This document shows, in pieces, positions 8,711-19,242 of a stretch of 64,000 nt of DNA. The position numbers and the translations under genes were made by a program. This stretch comes from Oenanthe sinensis (lineage: Eukaryota; Streptophyta; Magnoliopsida; Apiales; Apiaceae), in NCBI GenBank assembly GCA_028671895.1, contig CM053809.1, positions 36,803,501 to 36,867,500 of the forward strand, given 5' to 3'. The notes beneath the pieces are model-generated. The model was not told where the DNA came from and made no database searches. It worked only from the letters and a program-made list of their open reading frames with translations. Every line of letters starts with the position of its first letter. The first letter of the stretch is position 1.

Positions 8711-10123
8711 TTATAATTATAAAAATTAATTATCAGTTCAATAAGAAAATGTCTAAAAGTAAAATGATAATTAAAAATTGTTATTTTCAAAATAATTAAT
8801 ACTCTTTATGTTATAAAAGGAAAAAAGTATATATTAGAATATAAAAGATATTTAAACATTATCATTCTATAATTAAATTCATGGTTAATTGTTTATACCA
8901 TACATAGTCATTTTAGTTAAAAAGTGTTAAAAAAGAATGTAAATAACTCAATTTGATTGGTTGAATATTAAAATATTTGCAATTTACTGGTTGAAAATTC
9001 TTAAAAATTCATTGATTGGATACAGTGTAGTAGACTCGGCTATTAAAAATATTTAAAAGTTCAAATTTAAAAGTTTTAAAAAAATAATGTTTATAAAATT
9101 TTATAAAATATTTAAACGTTACAATTTAAAAAATATTTAAGAAATTTCACATTTGAAAAACAATAAAACTATATAAGATTACTCATTTAAAATAACTTTA
9201 ATCTCATGTATTATATTATATTTATTTATTTACACATGCACCCTATAAAATTTGTACCTAAAATAATAAATTATTTAATATACATGTAAAATTTTGTTAT
9301 TATTAAAATATTAATATTAAATTTATTTTGAAGAAAAAATGACGTGGTAGTTAAAATTAGTTAATCACGAAATTTAACTTTTAAATTTATTAAAATGGCA
9401 CGCTAAGTATTGTATTTTATTTTAATAATATGCAATATGATTTACATGTGTGGGTGATAAATTATTTTTGAATTCAAATAATATAGACTCTCCGTGTATT
9501 AATATGTGTTCCACCAATAAAATTAAACCATGTGTAATATGGGAACATTTTTGTCAATTTATTAAATATATTTTATTACTTTATTTACGTTTAATATGTT
9601 TCATTTTAATACCAATTGATTGTTTTTTTAATATTTATTTTATTTAATGGTATAATAAAAATTAGTTATGTTTATCAATTTTAATTTATTTATTAAATAC
9701 GTTATAAATTATTTTTGTTAAAAATGTTAACTAAAAATAAAAAAGATGATTTTAAGTAGTATTTAAATGTTATTTTATTATTATAGGAAATTATAATTAT
9801 AAAAATTAATTATTAGTTTAATGAAAAAGAGTCTAAAATTAAAATGACAATTAAATATTGCTATTTTGTAAACAATTAATACTTTTTATGTTTTAAAAAA
9901 AATATATTAGAATATAAAAGACATTTAAACATTACCATTTTAAAATTTACTGATGGTTAATTGTGATATACTACATTTAGCCATCTCAGTTAAGAAATGT
10001 AAAAAAAGAAGATAAAAGACTCAATATAATTGGTTGAATATTGAAATACTCATACATGATTGGCAAAAAACTCTTAAAAAAACATTGATTGGTTAAACAC
10101 ATAGTCTGGTAGACTGAGCTATT
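8711..10123. repeat. Diverged direct repeats of about 335 bases, 1.08 kb apart
   Basis: The blocks 8711-9044 and 9791-10123 align along their full length. Shared words include TTATAATTATAAAAATTAAT at the left, ATATTAGAATATAAAAGA in the middle and TAGACT..GCTATT at the right. The ends do not show TG..CA, primer-binding or polypurine signals, so I do not call them LTRs. They may be parts of two copies of one unclassified element. The 745 bases between them are AT-rich and non-coding. Confidence 0.65.
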
Positions 10124-10764
10124 ATAATAAAAGATTTTACTGTGTATAAGAAATATAATTCTACAAATTTTTTTAAAAATAAAAATTCAAAACAGTATAC
10201 TACAAGTGAACAGAGTCAGCATTATTCTTTAAGCCAAAAGAATATAAATAATTTCGAATTCAATATTATTAGTAAAATAAATCCAATAAAATATCTGCAT
10301 AAGGGAAGACGAGCATAGAATTCCGAGCTCGTAATCTCAGAAAACACCCCCTCCCCTCTTTCTGGCATTTATAATAAACAGACGACAGATTAAGTTCACG
10401 ATTCACGAAACAGATCATTCATTGAATGATAAATCACTACAAGTGATGGAGATAGAAAGTGCAAGTGGTACGAAACCTTTACATATTTAATCTAAATTTC
10501 AAGGCAGTTGATGAATGCAGAAAATATTAAGAGTAAATACAAATTGACGGTGTAACAGTTGCAAGTGTGCCACGAAAAAATAAAAAAGATTTAACTACAG
10601 GAAAAACAATGATATCAGAAGTATGAACATTCAGTTGCATTATGACTGCTCGAGTATACACGAATTTTGATAAAATATTTTCTGCATTCTGCAAGTTTTA
10701 ACATATTTGATCAGGCCAGAAGTCTTCCCACTATCTGAATTCCAAATTTAGAAGCCATATGCAA

Positions 10765-13163
10765 CTAGCACTCGCAGCCAGATGATCTTTGTTGCCGTCC
10801 ACCACCCACATCAATAGTATCAGGGAGGTACCTATTATAAACCACCACAGTAAAAGATAAATTGCCATAAGATATATCAAAACAAGGTGTATAGAGATCT
10901 CAATTGTTCAGATACACCATTCATTAAATTGAAAATCCTAAAGCCACCTGGTTTTCTAAACTCAAACAAATAATTACTTTACTAAAGTTACCACAATCCA
11001 CATTAGTTAGATCTGTTTTTTATATAGCAGATTAGCAGTTGTAATAATTTCTAATTAAGCTACCAATGTGTTCCATGTAAAATGCCCCCCATAAATCTTC
11101 AAATAAACAATTCAAAATGCTATAAACGACACTCACACTTCTTCCTCTGGTTCATTCTTTAGAGCATTTTTGGCTATACACTGGAAAGCAGCTTCTACAT
11201 TAAAACCTTCTTTAGCAGAAGTCTCAAAATAAGGAATATTTCCCTTAGAAGCACACCATGCTTTCGCCTTCTTCTCAGAAACCTAAGATTTAATAACAAG
11301 AATGCACAATCACAGATACAATTAAGGCAGAGCTCCAAACCAATATAACTACTCATCCATAAACAGGCTAAAACAGAGCACCGGAAAAACGTTGTTGAAT
11401 AGCAAGCAAAAAAATAAAATTCCATCCTGAACCACCAGAAATCTAATCATTGTGCAATCAAAAGTTTTTTGTGCTTATTAAATATCTTTAACTACCTATG
11501 TGCTCTCCCTTGTGAACTCGGTAAATCAATTACACTAGTAAATTAGAAAACTGAGAAATATAAGTTATCATACCACTCTGCTGTTGCCACCATCAACATC
11601 TATCTTGTTCCCCAGTACAACAAAAGGAAAATTTTCAGGGTCGTGGGGACTGGCCTAAACATCAACAAAAAAGAAATTAAATTCAGACTTAAAACATAAT
11701 CAAAGTTGTTAAAATATTACTATTAATGATTAATCAGTGTTCACCTGAATCAGAAATTCCTCTCGCCAATTATTGAGGTTGTCAAATGACTTCATGACAT
11801 TCACATCATGCACCAGAACACAACAGTCTGCCCCACGGTAAAAAGCAACGCCAAGGCTTTGAAATCGTTCCTGTCCAGCTGTATCCCATATCTAACAAGA
11901 AGATTTCAAGTGTTTGTGTTCTTAATAATGCAATAAAGATAGCTCAAGATGGTTCTCATGTCTAGAATGACAGAGACAGACAGATTTCATATAAAGGACA
12001 CATGTTTTTAAACATGATTATAAAGGCTAACAACAAGCTATGTAGATATTTCACTAATTCATAATATAAACATAGTACATAAAATAATACGTTAATTTTA
12101 TATAACCAAACTATGGTAAGTTTGACTCACCTTACTCTGTTCTAGTGTTATTAATCTTTATATAACCAAACTATGGCAAACCTAAAAATTCCATGAACAT
12201 TCATATTACATTTACTTGTTACTTATTAATTGGCTAATTACTTGTAATAGCTGCCTCATTATTCATCATCTATTTTATCTAGCACATATTATCAATAGTA
12301 GATTATCTAGCCGTTATATTATTCAATCGAGCTTATCAATCCAAACAAAGACCATTTAAGAAAAATACCCAAAAAGACAGGTCATGTATAACATAAAAAG
12401 TACAAACTCGGAAATCAGTAATAAGTTTATCATGCTACCTGAAACTTTGGACTAAAAGAAATCAGTACGTTTTGAATACAATATCGAATGAATTGCAGAC
12501 GAGACAATTTGCAGTAACTATATCTTAATTGGCACTCGGGCGCCATAACCAGTGGATCACAAATCACAATAGTATAATCACTAGTCCGGGAATTTCATAG
12601 CTCTAAAAATTTTATACATACAATTATACAAACTAGACTTTCAATTCAGTAGGTGGTGTGTACAAACACCTAAACGTAACAAACAAATTACTTTAAATTG
12701 ATCATCTGCAATATTGGCAACAAGTTATGTATCAGAACTCATGTAAAATAAGTAAATAAGATATCGTATGACATAAAATGTAATTAGAAAGACAGTACGA
12801 GTGGTGTCACCTGCAAGGTGAATAGCCGGTCCTCGAATTGGACTTCTTTGGTCAAGAAATCGGCACCAATTGTGGCTTTGTACTGACTACTGAACTTGCG
12901 ATTCACGTATCTATATTACTTCCATTAAGGAATCCATATATATATAACAATCATCGTGTTCAATTATTCATATAAACTCAAGTACATACTCAATTAAAAA
13001 GGATCTAAAATATAATTAATTTCATAAATAATAAATATATAGAGAGAGCAAATATGATGTGTGTGTAGAGAGAGGAGGATACTGATTCATTAAAGATGTC
13101 TTCCCAACCCTGCCATATCAAAATCAAACATCATCAACACACTTTATACATATATCTACAGAG

Positions 13164-13214
<51 letters not shown>

Positions 13215-13266
13215 CGCTGTCGCCGAGAATGATGACTTTGAGAAGCATACGTCGACGAGATGCCAT
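10765..13266 (-). CDS. Rab7-type small GTPase (RABG3 subfamily)
   Basis: Predicted 206-residue Rab7. Exons, in transcript order: 13266-13214, 13109-13083, 12910-12811, 11891-11745, 11654-11574, 11282-11137, 10831-10765. Motifs: P-loop GDSGVGKT (about residues 15-22), switch region YKATIGADF, DTAGQE, NKID, and ETSAK. The C terminus GGGRQQRSSGCEC carries the CXC double-geranylgeranylation signal that anchors Rab7 to late endosome and vacuole membranes. Length equals the family's. Rab7/RABG3 proteins drive fusion of prevacuolar compartments and autophagosomes with the vacuole. Oddities: the P-loop is split by intron 1, the second exon is only 27 bases, and the first donor lies at the edge of a long CT run. 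The function is well supported by family; exon borders are by eye. Confidence 0.93.
12092..12177. repeat. Short duplication inside a Rab7 intron
   Basis: TTAAT(C)TTTATATAACCAAACTATGG occurs at about 12092-12116 and 12150-12175, 59 bases apart, within the 919-base intron between the third and fourth exons. No coding effect. Confidence 0.7.
13161..13212. repeat. (GA)n microsatellite filling half of Rab7 intron 1
   Basis: About 50 bases of GA on the + strand (CT on the coding strand) run up to the donor GT of the 104-base first intron (13110-13213). Length changes here would fall directly beside the 5' splice site. Confidence 0.85.
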
Positions 13267-13399
13267 GGAAATGTGAGAGCTTCAAATATGTGTGTGTGTG
13301 TGTGTGAGATCGAAGATTATGAGGCAAAGGGCTTGTTTGTGGTGCGTTTGAGATTCAAATTGGAGTCGCTTACAAACTCTGATTGATTGATTGATTTTT

Positions 13400-14156
13400 T
13401 GGGTTGGGTTGGGTTGCGATCCGATCCGATCCGAATGTTCTAAAATGTTCTCGCCTGCTTCGCTGTATCCAACATGTTATGGGCTGGCCTCATTTTTAAT
13501 TTTAGACTCGGATGAACTGAGTCGGTTAGAACTCGGGTATGGACTCAATTCGGTTTAAAATTAAATTTAATATATTTGTATTTTATAATTAGTATTTATT
13601 ATCAAAGATAAATTCAAAAAATAAAGATAAACTAGTACTTCCAATATTACAAGAATATGTATATATAGAAATAAATAAAACTAAATCAATTAAACTTTAT
13701 TAAATTTGAATTCAAAATTTAATTGATATGGATGTTTTCTTGTCGGACATTAAAGATTTACTTCCCCAGTCACACCCATTTGTTTATATTTGGAAGAAGG
13801 TGTCTAACACACATTTTAAGATGCATATAAAATATATTAAAATTCAATTTTTTTCTTGTAATTCGATATAATTCATAATTATATCGAATCTGATCTTGTA
13901 TTTCGAGTTATATTTGATTTAGATGATTGTATATTCGATTTTAATCGGTTCCAAGTTATTATCGAATTTAAATTTTCAAATTATTTTTGATTAAATTTTC
14001 AATTCAGATCAAATTAATTTTTAAATATTTATCGAATTATATAATTGAGATATAAAATCGATTCGGTTCCATAAATTTGGGTCGGATTCGCGCATGCGCA
14101 TCCGCATCCATTTTGACCGGTCTAGTTAACACTCACAAACGCACATAACCCATTGA
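13400..14156. other. Rab7 upstream region and AT-rich spacer
   Basis: Between the divergent starts at 13266 (-) and 14157 (+). Around 13850-14115 there are repeated ATCGAAT/ATTCGAT words ending in GCGCATGCGCATCCGCATCC, a composition seen in degenerate transposon ends; no borders can be set. Confidence 0.4.
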
Positions 14157-17100
14157 ATGGAGAGTCAAACGCAGATCACTCCTCATCTCTTCATCCTCCT
14201 CCTCTTGTTGCTTCCCGCCCTCTTCCCGGTAACATACATACATACATATATTTCATGTGTATATCATAGCCTTTTGTTGAAATTGAGAATTTATCATGCA
14301 TTATGTGGTGTCTTACATTTCATTTTGCGTGTTTCTTTTTAATTTGTGTGTAAATATCAATTGATTATTGATTATATGGCTGTTTGTTGATAGAGAGGTG
14401 CATTATTTATTTGCTTGATCATTTCTTTCTCTCCCGTTTATGTGCTCGTGTTCGACTTAAAACTTACCTGTGACTTTGTTAAAAAATAGTATAAGATCCA
14501 TCCGGGTCTCTCTCTAACCCCCTAAGGTTTTAGATGAGTGGATTACTCAACATGGTATCAGGAACCCTAATATTATCGCAATTTACGAGGGACACGAAGG
14601 CAAAAATTATGCCAAAAAATGAGTGTCCGTGGTCCACTCTTCAACCCAAAAATGAGATTTCGAGTGATAGAGAATGTTAAAGAATAGTATAACATTCATT
14701 TTGGCCTCTCTCTAACACCTTAAAAAATAATATAAGATCCATCTGGGTCTCTCTAACACCTTAAGATGTTAGATGAGCTGATTACTCAATATGGTATCAG
14801 AGCTCAAGTTGGCAAGGGGCACAACCTGTCTCCCCCAATATTCTCACAATTTATGTCATAATTTATGAGGGACACGGAGATAAAAACTGTGCCAAAAAAC
14901 GGGAGCCCTGGGATTTCGTGTGTGGGTGAATGTTAAAGAATAGTATAAGATCCATTTGGACCTCAATTAATAAGGTAGATTTGACAAAATTACACTAGAG
15001 TTACGTATGGCGAGATTCAAGTCAAATTACAAGCTTAAGATAAGTTCCTCGTTAAAAAAACAAAATTTAACTTAGAAGTCGGTTTTAAGTCTAATTTGTT
15101 TTGTGAGAAAGATACTAAATCAGTAAATATTAATTTTTAACTTATAAGTGAGTTTACCAACTATATGTCTAACTTCATTTAATTTTCCCTTGTTGTATGA
15201 ATCTGTTGTCTAATGCTGAGCAGGCTGCTGCTCATGTGGTTGATAATTCGAGCTCGTATCCTTTGGTTGTTAGTACCTGGCCTTTCTTGGAAGCTGTTAG
15301 GGCGGCATGGACAGCTGCAGATAGCGGAATGCCTGCCGTAGATGCTGTTGTGGAGGGTTGTGCAACTTGTGAGGAACTAAGATGTGATGGTACAGGTTAG
15401 ACTTTATGGATGCCTATAGTTTTTATGATTTAAGTGTGCTCATGTTAATATACAGTATTATTTAGTGTTTATATGTATTTTCACATCTCTTGATGTTTGT
15501 GCCATTAATCCCAAGCAAATGTGTTGCATGTGAAGAGTATAATGTGATTTTTTTTAGTTCATGCATTTTGTATATCATAATTTTTAAATAAATCCAATTC
15601 TTGGGTACAATTTAAATTTGGAAACCAATCGTTAAGAAAGTTTTGCAAATGCATTGGGAAGTAAGGAGTGTATTAGGGATATTTGAAATGTCAACAATAA
15701 ATTAGTACTGACAATAACATTACTTTTTACATCTTAGTGAATATTATCCAACATAATGTATATTGATTAAGTGTATGATAGCATATATATTCTTGTGCAT
15801 TGATAAATAGGTTTCGGTGTTAACTAAAGAGATACTGTAGAACTTCTGCATCCATGTCTACTTTGTTTGAGACTAACTGCAGGAGGGCTGACTAAAGGAG
15901 TATGGGCCTGTCTTTTGTAATACGTGGTTGAGATTTGAATGAGATCTTACTGTGTGCATATTTTCTCTTAAAGTGCTGGTACTATACTTACTCTAAAATC
16001 CTGGTATATAATACGGAGTATTTGTTTAACTTTTGTATAAGCAGTTGGACCAGGTGGTAGTCCAGATGAAATTGGCGAATCTACAATGGATGCTCTGATC
16101 ATGAATGGGGTAACAAGAGTTTAATGTCTTTTTAAATTTGATGTGCTCTTCATGGTGAAGTTGTCCCTCAAGCATCTAAGTTTATGATCCACCTTGGGTC
16201 TGCTAAGACTTGTGTAGGTGACAATGGAGGTTGGAGCTGTTGGTGCAATGAGGTTTGTTAAAGATGGCATCAGAGCGGCGAAATTAGTGATGCAGCACAC
16301 TCAACACACTATGCTTGTCGGGGATCAAGCCTCAGCCTTTGCAATTTCTATGGGTCTCCCAGGACCTTCAAACCTCAGTTCACCCGAGTCTATGGATAAA
16401 TGGATGAAATGGAAAGAAAATCACTGTCAGCCAAATTTCAGGAAAAATGTTCTACCCTCTAATAGTTGTGGTCCTTATCATATCAGGGATTCTATGAACT
16501 TTGATAATACATGTTCAATAAACAATTTGATACAAAGTTGTGGGTCAGTAAGATCTCACGTTGGTAGGCACAACCATGACACGATATCCATGGCTGTTTT
16601 TGATAGAGTAAGCACTAGTCTGCAACTTTCTTTAAATAAGTGAATCATTGTAAACTGAGTTTCGTTAATTGAATTTAACATTTTTTAGATGGGACACATT
16701 GCTGTCGGTACTTCAACGAATGGAGCTAGCTTTAAAATTCCTGGAAGGTATGTTAGAAGCACGCATGACCTTTTAACATCGGGGAAAAATGTAGACAAGT
16801 ACTCAGTAATTCACATAATCCTCTTGCTCTCTTTACTGGTTTTTCTTAACATCGTAGAATGATATTGATTGCTATAGAGAGCTTTGGTTATATTTGTAAT
16901 TTTTGCTGTAATCTCTCGTGAAGAATCCATTGAACTAAAGTTATTAGCCAGTCTTGACATTTTAGGATGTATTACATGGATAACTGGAAAATAGTATTCT
17001 GGTATAGAGTTCCAATATGAAGATTGTTAGACTCTCTGATCTATGAATCGGAAGAAATTTATAAGATTTTATACAATATATTTGATTTGACATAGTAACC

Positions 17101-18285
17101 AAGGTCCTTAGAGGGTCGGTTTTAGGAGGGGATGCAAAATATATTACATCAGCAGTTGATTTTTGTGGATAGATTACATTCTCATCAACTCATGTTGATA
17201 GTGTTCAGACTTCATTTATTTCCGTTTTCCCATTTGTGCATAGTGAGCTGATTGGGGATCTCGATAGTTGAAACCACTCACAGAGAGATTGTGGTGAAGC
17301 CACGTATTTACATATGTAATGCAATGAACAGAATCAGTATAAATTAAAATGATGTGTATGAGGTGAATAAAACCTTAAATAGCAATTGGATTTCCAGGGG
17401 ATAAGCTTATCATTTTACAAGTTCCGAGCAAACAACAATGATACAAGTGCATTTTGTCATCATCGTGTCTGGTTTTCTGCATGAATTAATGTCCAGTAAT
17501 TTGCTAAAACCAATCTTTTGGATAATGTAAGGGTTGGCGATGGACCTATTGCTGGATCTTCTGCATATGCTGATAATGAAGTTGGAGCATGTGGGGCAAC
17601 CGGTGATGGTGATATTATGATGCGCTTTCTTCCATGGTAAGTCATCTTTTGTGTTCAAGTACCAAAAGAAATCAGTGACATGAGTATTCGGTCACGATAT
17701 AATGACACGATGAAGCACTTTCTTCCATGGTAAAAGTCATTTTGGTGTTACTGGAATGAGTACTCGGTTCTCATTCATCTTTAAAATCTGGATTTCCTCT
17801 GATGCTCTTACTTTTAAAACCTGAAAGCGTGAGTCCAACATTTGATATCCTTGAGCGATATGTTATACATTTGAATCTTCCAGAAGTTGATCAATTATCT
17901 TACTTTTATGTCTGCCTACACTCGATATACCCATCTGTTTAGCTACTTGCCTACTTTGTAGCTGATTTTTTAGCATCATATATATGATATATCAAGTTTG
18001 CCTCTTTTATCCAACTTAAAATAAAAAATTGATCCACATTTCAATCCATAATTCAGTTATCAAGTTGTGGAGAGCATGAGGTTAGGAATGGAACCAAGAC
18101 TTGCCGCCAAAGATGCAATATCACGAATCGCAAGAAAATTTCCGGATTTTGTAGGAGCTGTTTTTGCTGTCAACAAGAATGGAGTACATGCAGGGGCATG
18201 CTATGGATGGACATTTCAGTACTCGGTTAGAAGTCCCCGAATGAAAGATGTTCAAGTCTTCACAGTTATTCCACAAATATCTTGA
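14157..18285 (+). CDS. N4-(beta-N-acetylglucosaminyl)-L-asparaginase (plant Ntn hydrolase)
   Basis: Predicted 363 residues. Exons: 14157-14228, 15224-15395, 16045-16109, 16218-16607, 16689-16747, 17532-17636, 18057-18285; frame closes across all junctions. A signal peptide is clear (HLFILLLLLLPALFP), followed by PLVVSTWPFLEAVRAAW. The catalytic site HNHDT places the nucleophile Thr at about residue 225: in this family the precursor cuts itself before that Thr to give alpha and beta chains. Substrate-pocket words GRVGDGPIAGSSAYAD and GACGATGDGD follow. The enzyme removes the GlcNAc-Asn linkage during glycoprotein breakdown, in vacuole or secretory compartments. It resembles the Arabidopsis At5g61540 type more than the cytosolic L-asparaginases. 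Intron 1 holds a TRIM array; the donor of exon 6 is duplicated in the next intron. Confidence 0.92.
14477..15000 (+). mobile_element. Tandem TRIM (terminal-repeat retrotransposon in miniature) array in an intron
   Basis: Three LTR-like units begin TGTTAAAGAATAGTATAA or a close variant at 14477, 14675 and about 14932. The first ends CTCAACA at 14552 and is followed by TGGTATCAGG. The second ends near 14791 and is followed by TGGTATCAGAGCT (14792-14804), the initiator-tRNA-Met primer-binding site used by plant Copia elements and TRIMs. Two internal parts (14553-14674 and 14792-14931) share GAGGGACACG and TGCCAAAAAA words. The order LTR-internal-LTR-internal-partial LTR suggests recombination between two copies. 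No protein is encoded. The array lies in intron 1 of the asparaginase gene, in sense orientation. Confidence 0.75.
17605..17745 (+). repeat. Duplicated exon end and donor site in the asparaginase gene
   Basis: The end of exon 6, TTTCTTCCATGGTAA (17626-17640), recurs about 95 bases downstream as TTTCTTCCATGGTAA (near 17720-17734), with similar flanks (AAGTCAT, TGTT). The second GTAA could act as an alternative 5' splice site. Reading through to it would insert intron sequence into the protein. Confidence 0.7.
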
Positions 18286-18299
18286 ATGCCTTCATAGTT

Positions 18300-19242
18300 C
18301 ATATACTTGTATTGCCCATACACAGTTCTTTTAAGAATATTGTTGATGTTGATTACTTACTGTAATACAGTAACAAGCTTATAATTGAGCTTTCCTTTTT
18401 ATTAGTAGTCCAGTTCAGTATACTTTACGTTAACAGCTAAGAATTGAGTGTTTGTCTCAATCATTTTTCATTCTATATCCTTGATCTAAATAACCCAGCT
18501 ATTTTACAGCTAATATTGACAAAACTTGGTTTTCCTTTTTAGTCGTGAACAATAATCATTGTTTTTATTTAACAAATTATATTATTAAAAATTGATGAAC
18601 CAACTGCTCAAGCACTCTACCAAAACAATTGTTTTTTGTAAAGTTAGTTATATAAAAGTTTAATAATTACACATCTATATTTTTCATCTCCGGTGGCTTA
18701 AATATTAACTAAGCTTTGGGTTTATTTTGAATTTTGCCTCTATTATTATGATGAGAATTGATAAATAAACTTATATATTATTATTTAATCACCATTTAAT
18801 ACTTAAATTATGTAATTCGCAGATTCTGAGTCTGACTGTCGCTCCGGAAATTTATTAGAACAAGTGTAAGACTATAAGTCTATTTATTTAAAAAAACCAA
18901 ATCAATTAAATTTATTATTAAGAAATTATGGGTTAATTATGTAATTAAAATGTTGAAAAATAAAACAGACAAAATAGGTGCTGCTATAAAGGAAAAAAAT
19001 AAAGTCAAAAGCGGTGGCAAAGCGCTAGTCAAGGAATATAATTTCATTCCATACAAAAATTTTGATATCTACACTGACCACAGAACGACTCGTCTCTTTT
19101 ATTACAAATCCCAAGACATAAAATCTCAAACACTTTTCTCCCCTTTCTCTCTCCTCTTTTCTCTCTCTCTCTCTCTAAAATTTTCCATCTTTTCAGCGAG
19201 AGAGGAAGAGATTCTTGTCTGTGTTACATACAAATCAAGAAG
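18300..19242. other. Spacer and 5' leader of the ankyrin-AAA gene
   Basis: AT-rich sequence without a gene. The last 110 bases contain CT-rich runs (about 19131-19175) typical of plant 5' UTRs before the ATG at 19243. Confidence 0.5.

Noticed and set aside
8711..10123. LTR retrotransposon with 335-base LTRs
   Set aside because: No TG..CA ends, primer-binding site, polypurine tract or coding sequence between the repeats.
13096..13386. Open frames on both strands through the GA repeat
   Set aside because: Products of the dinucleotide repeat and Rab7 exon 1 read in the wrong frame.
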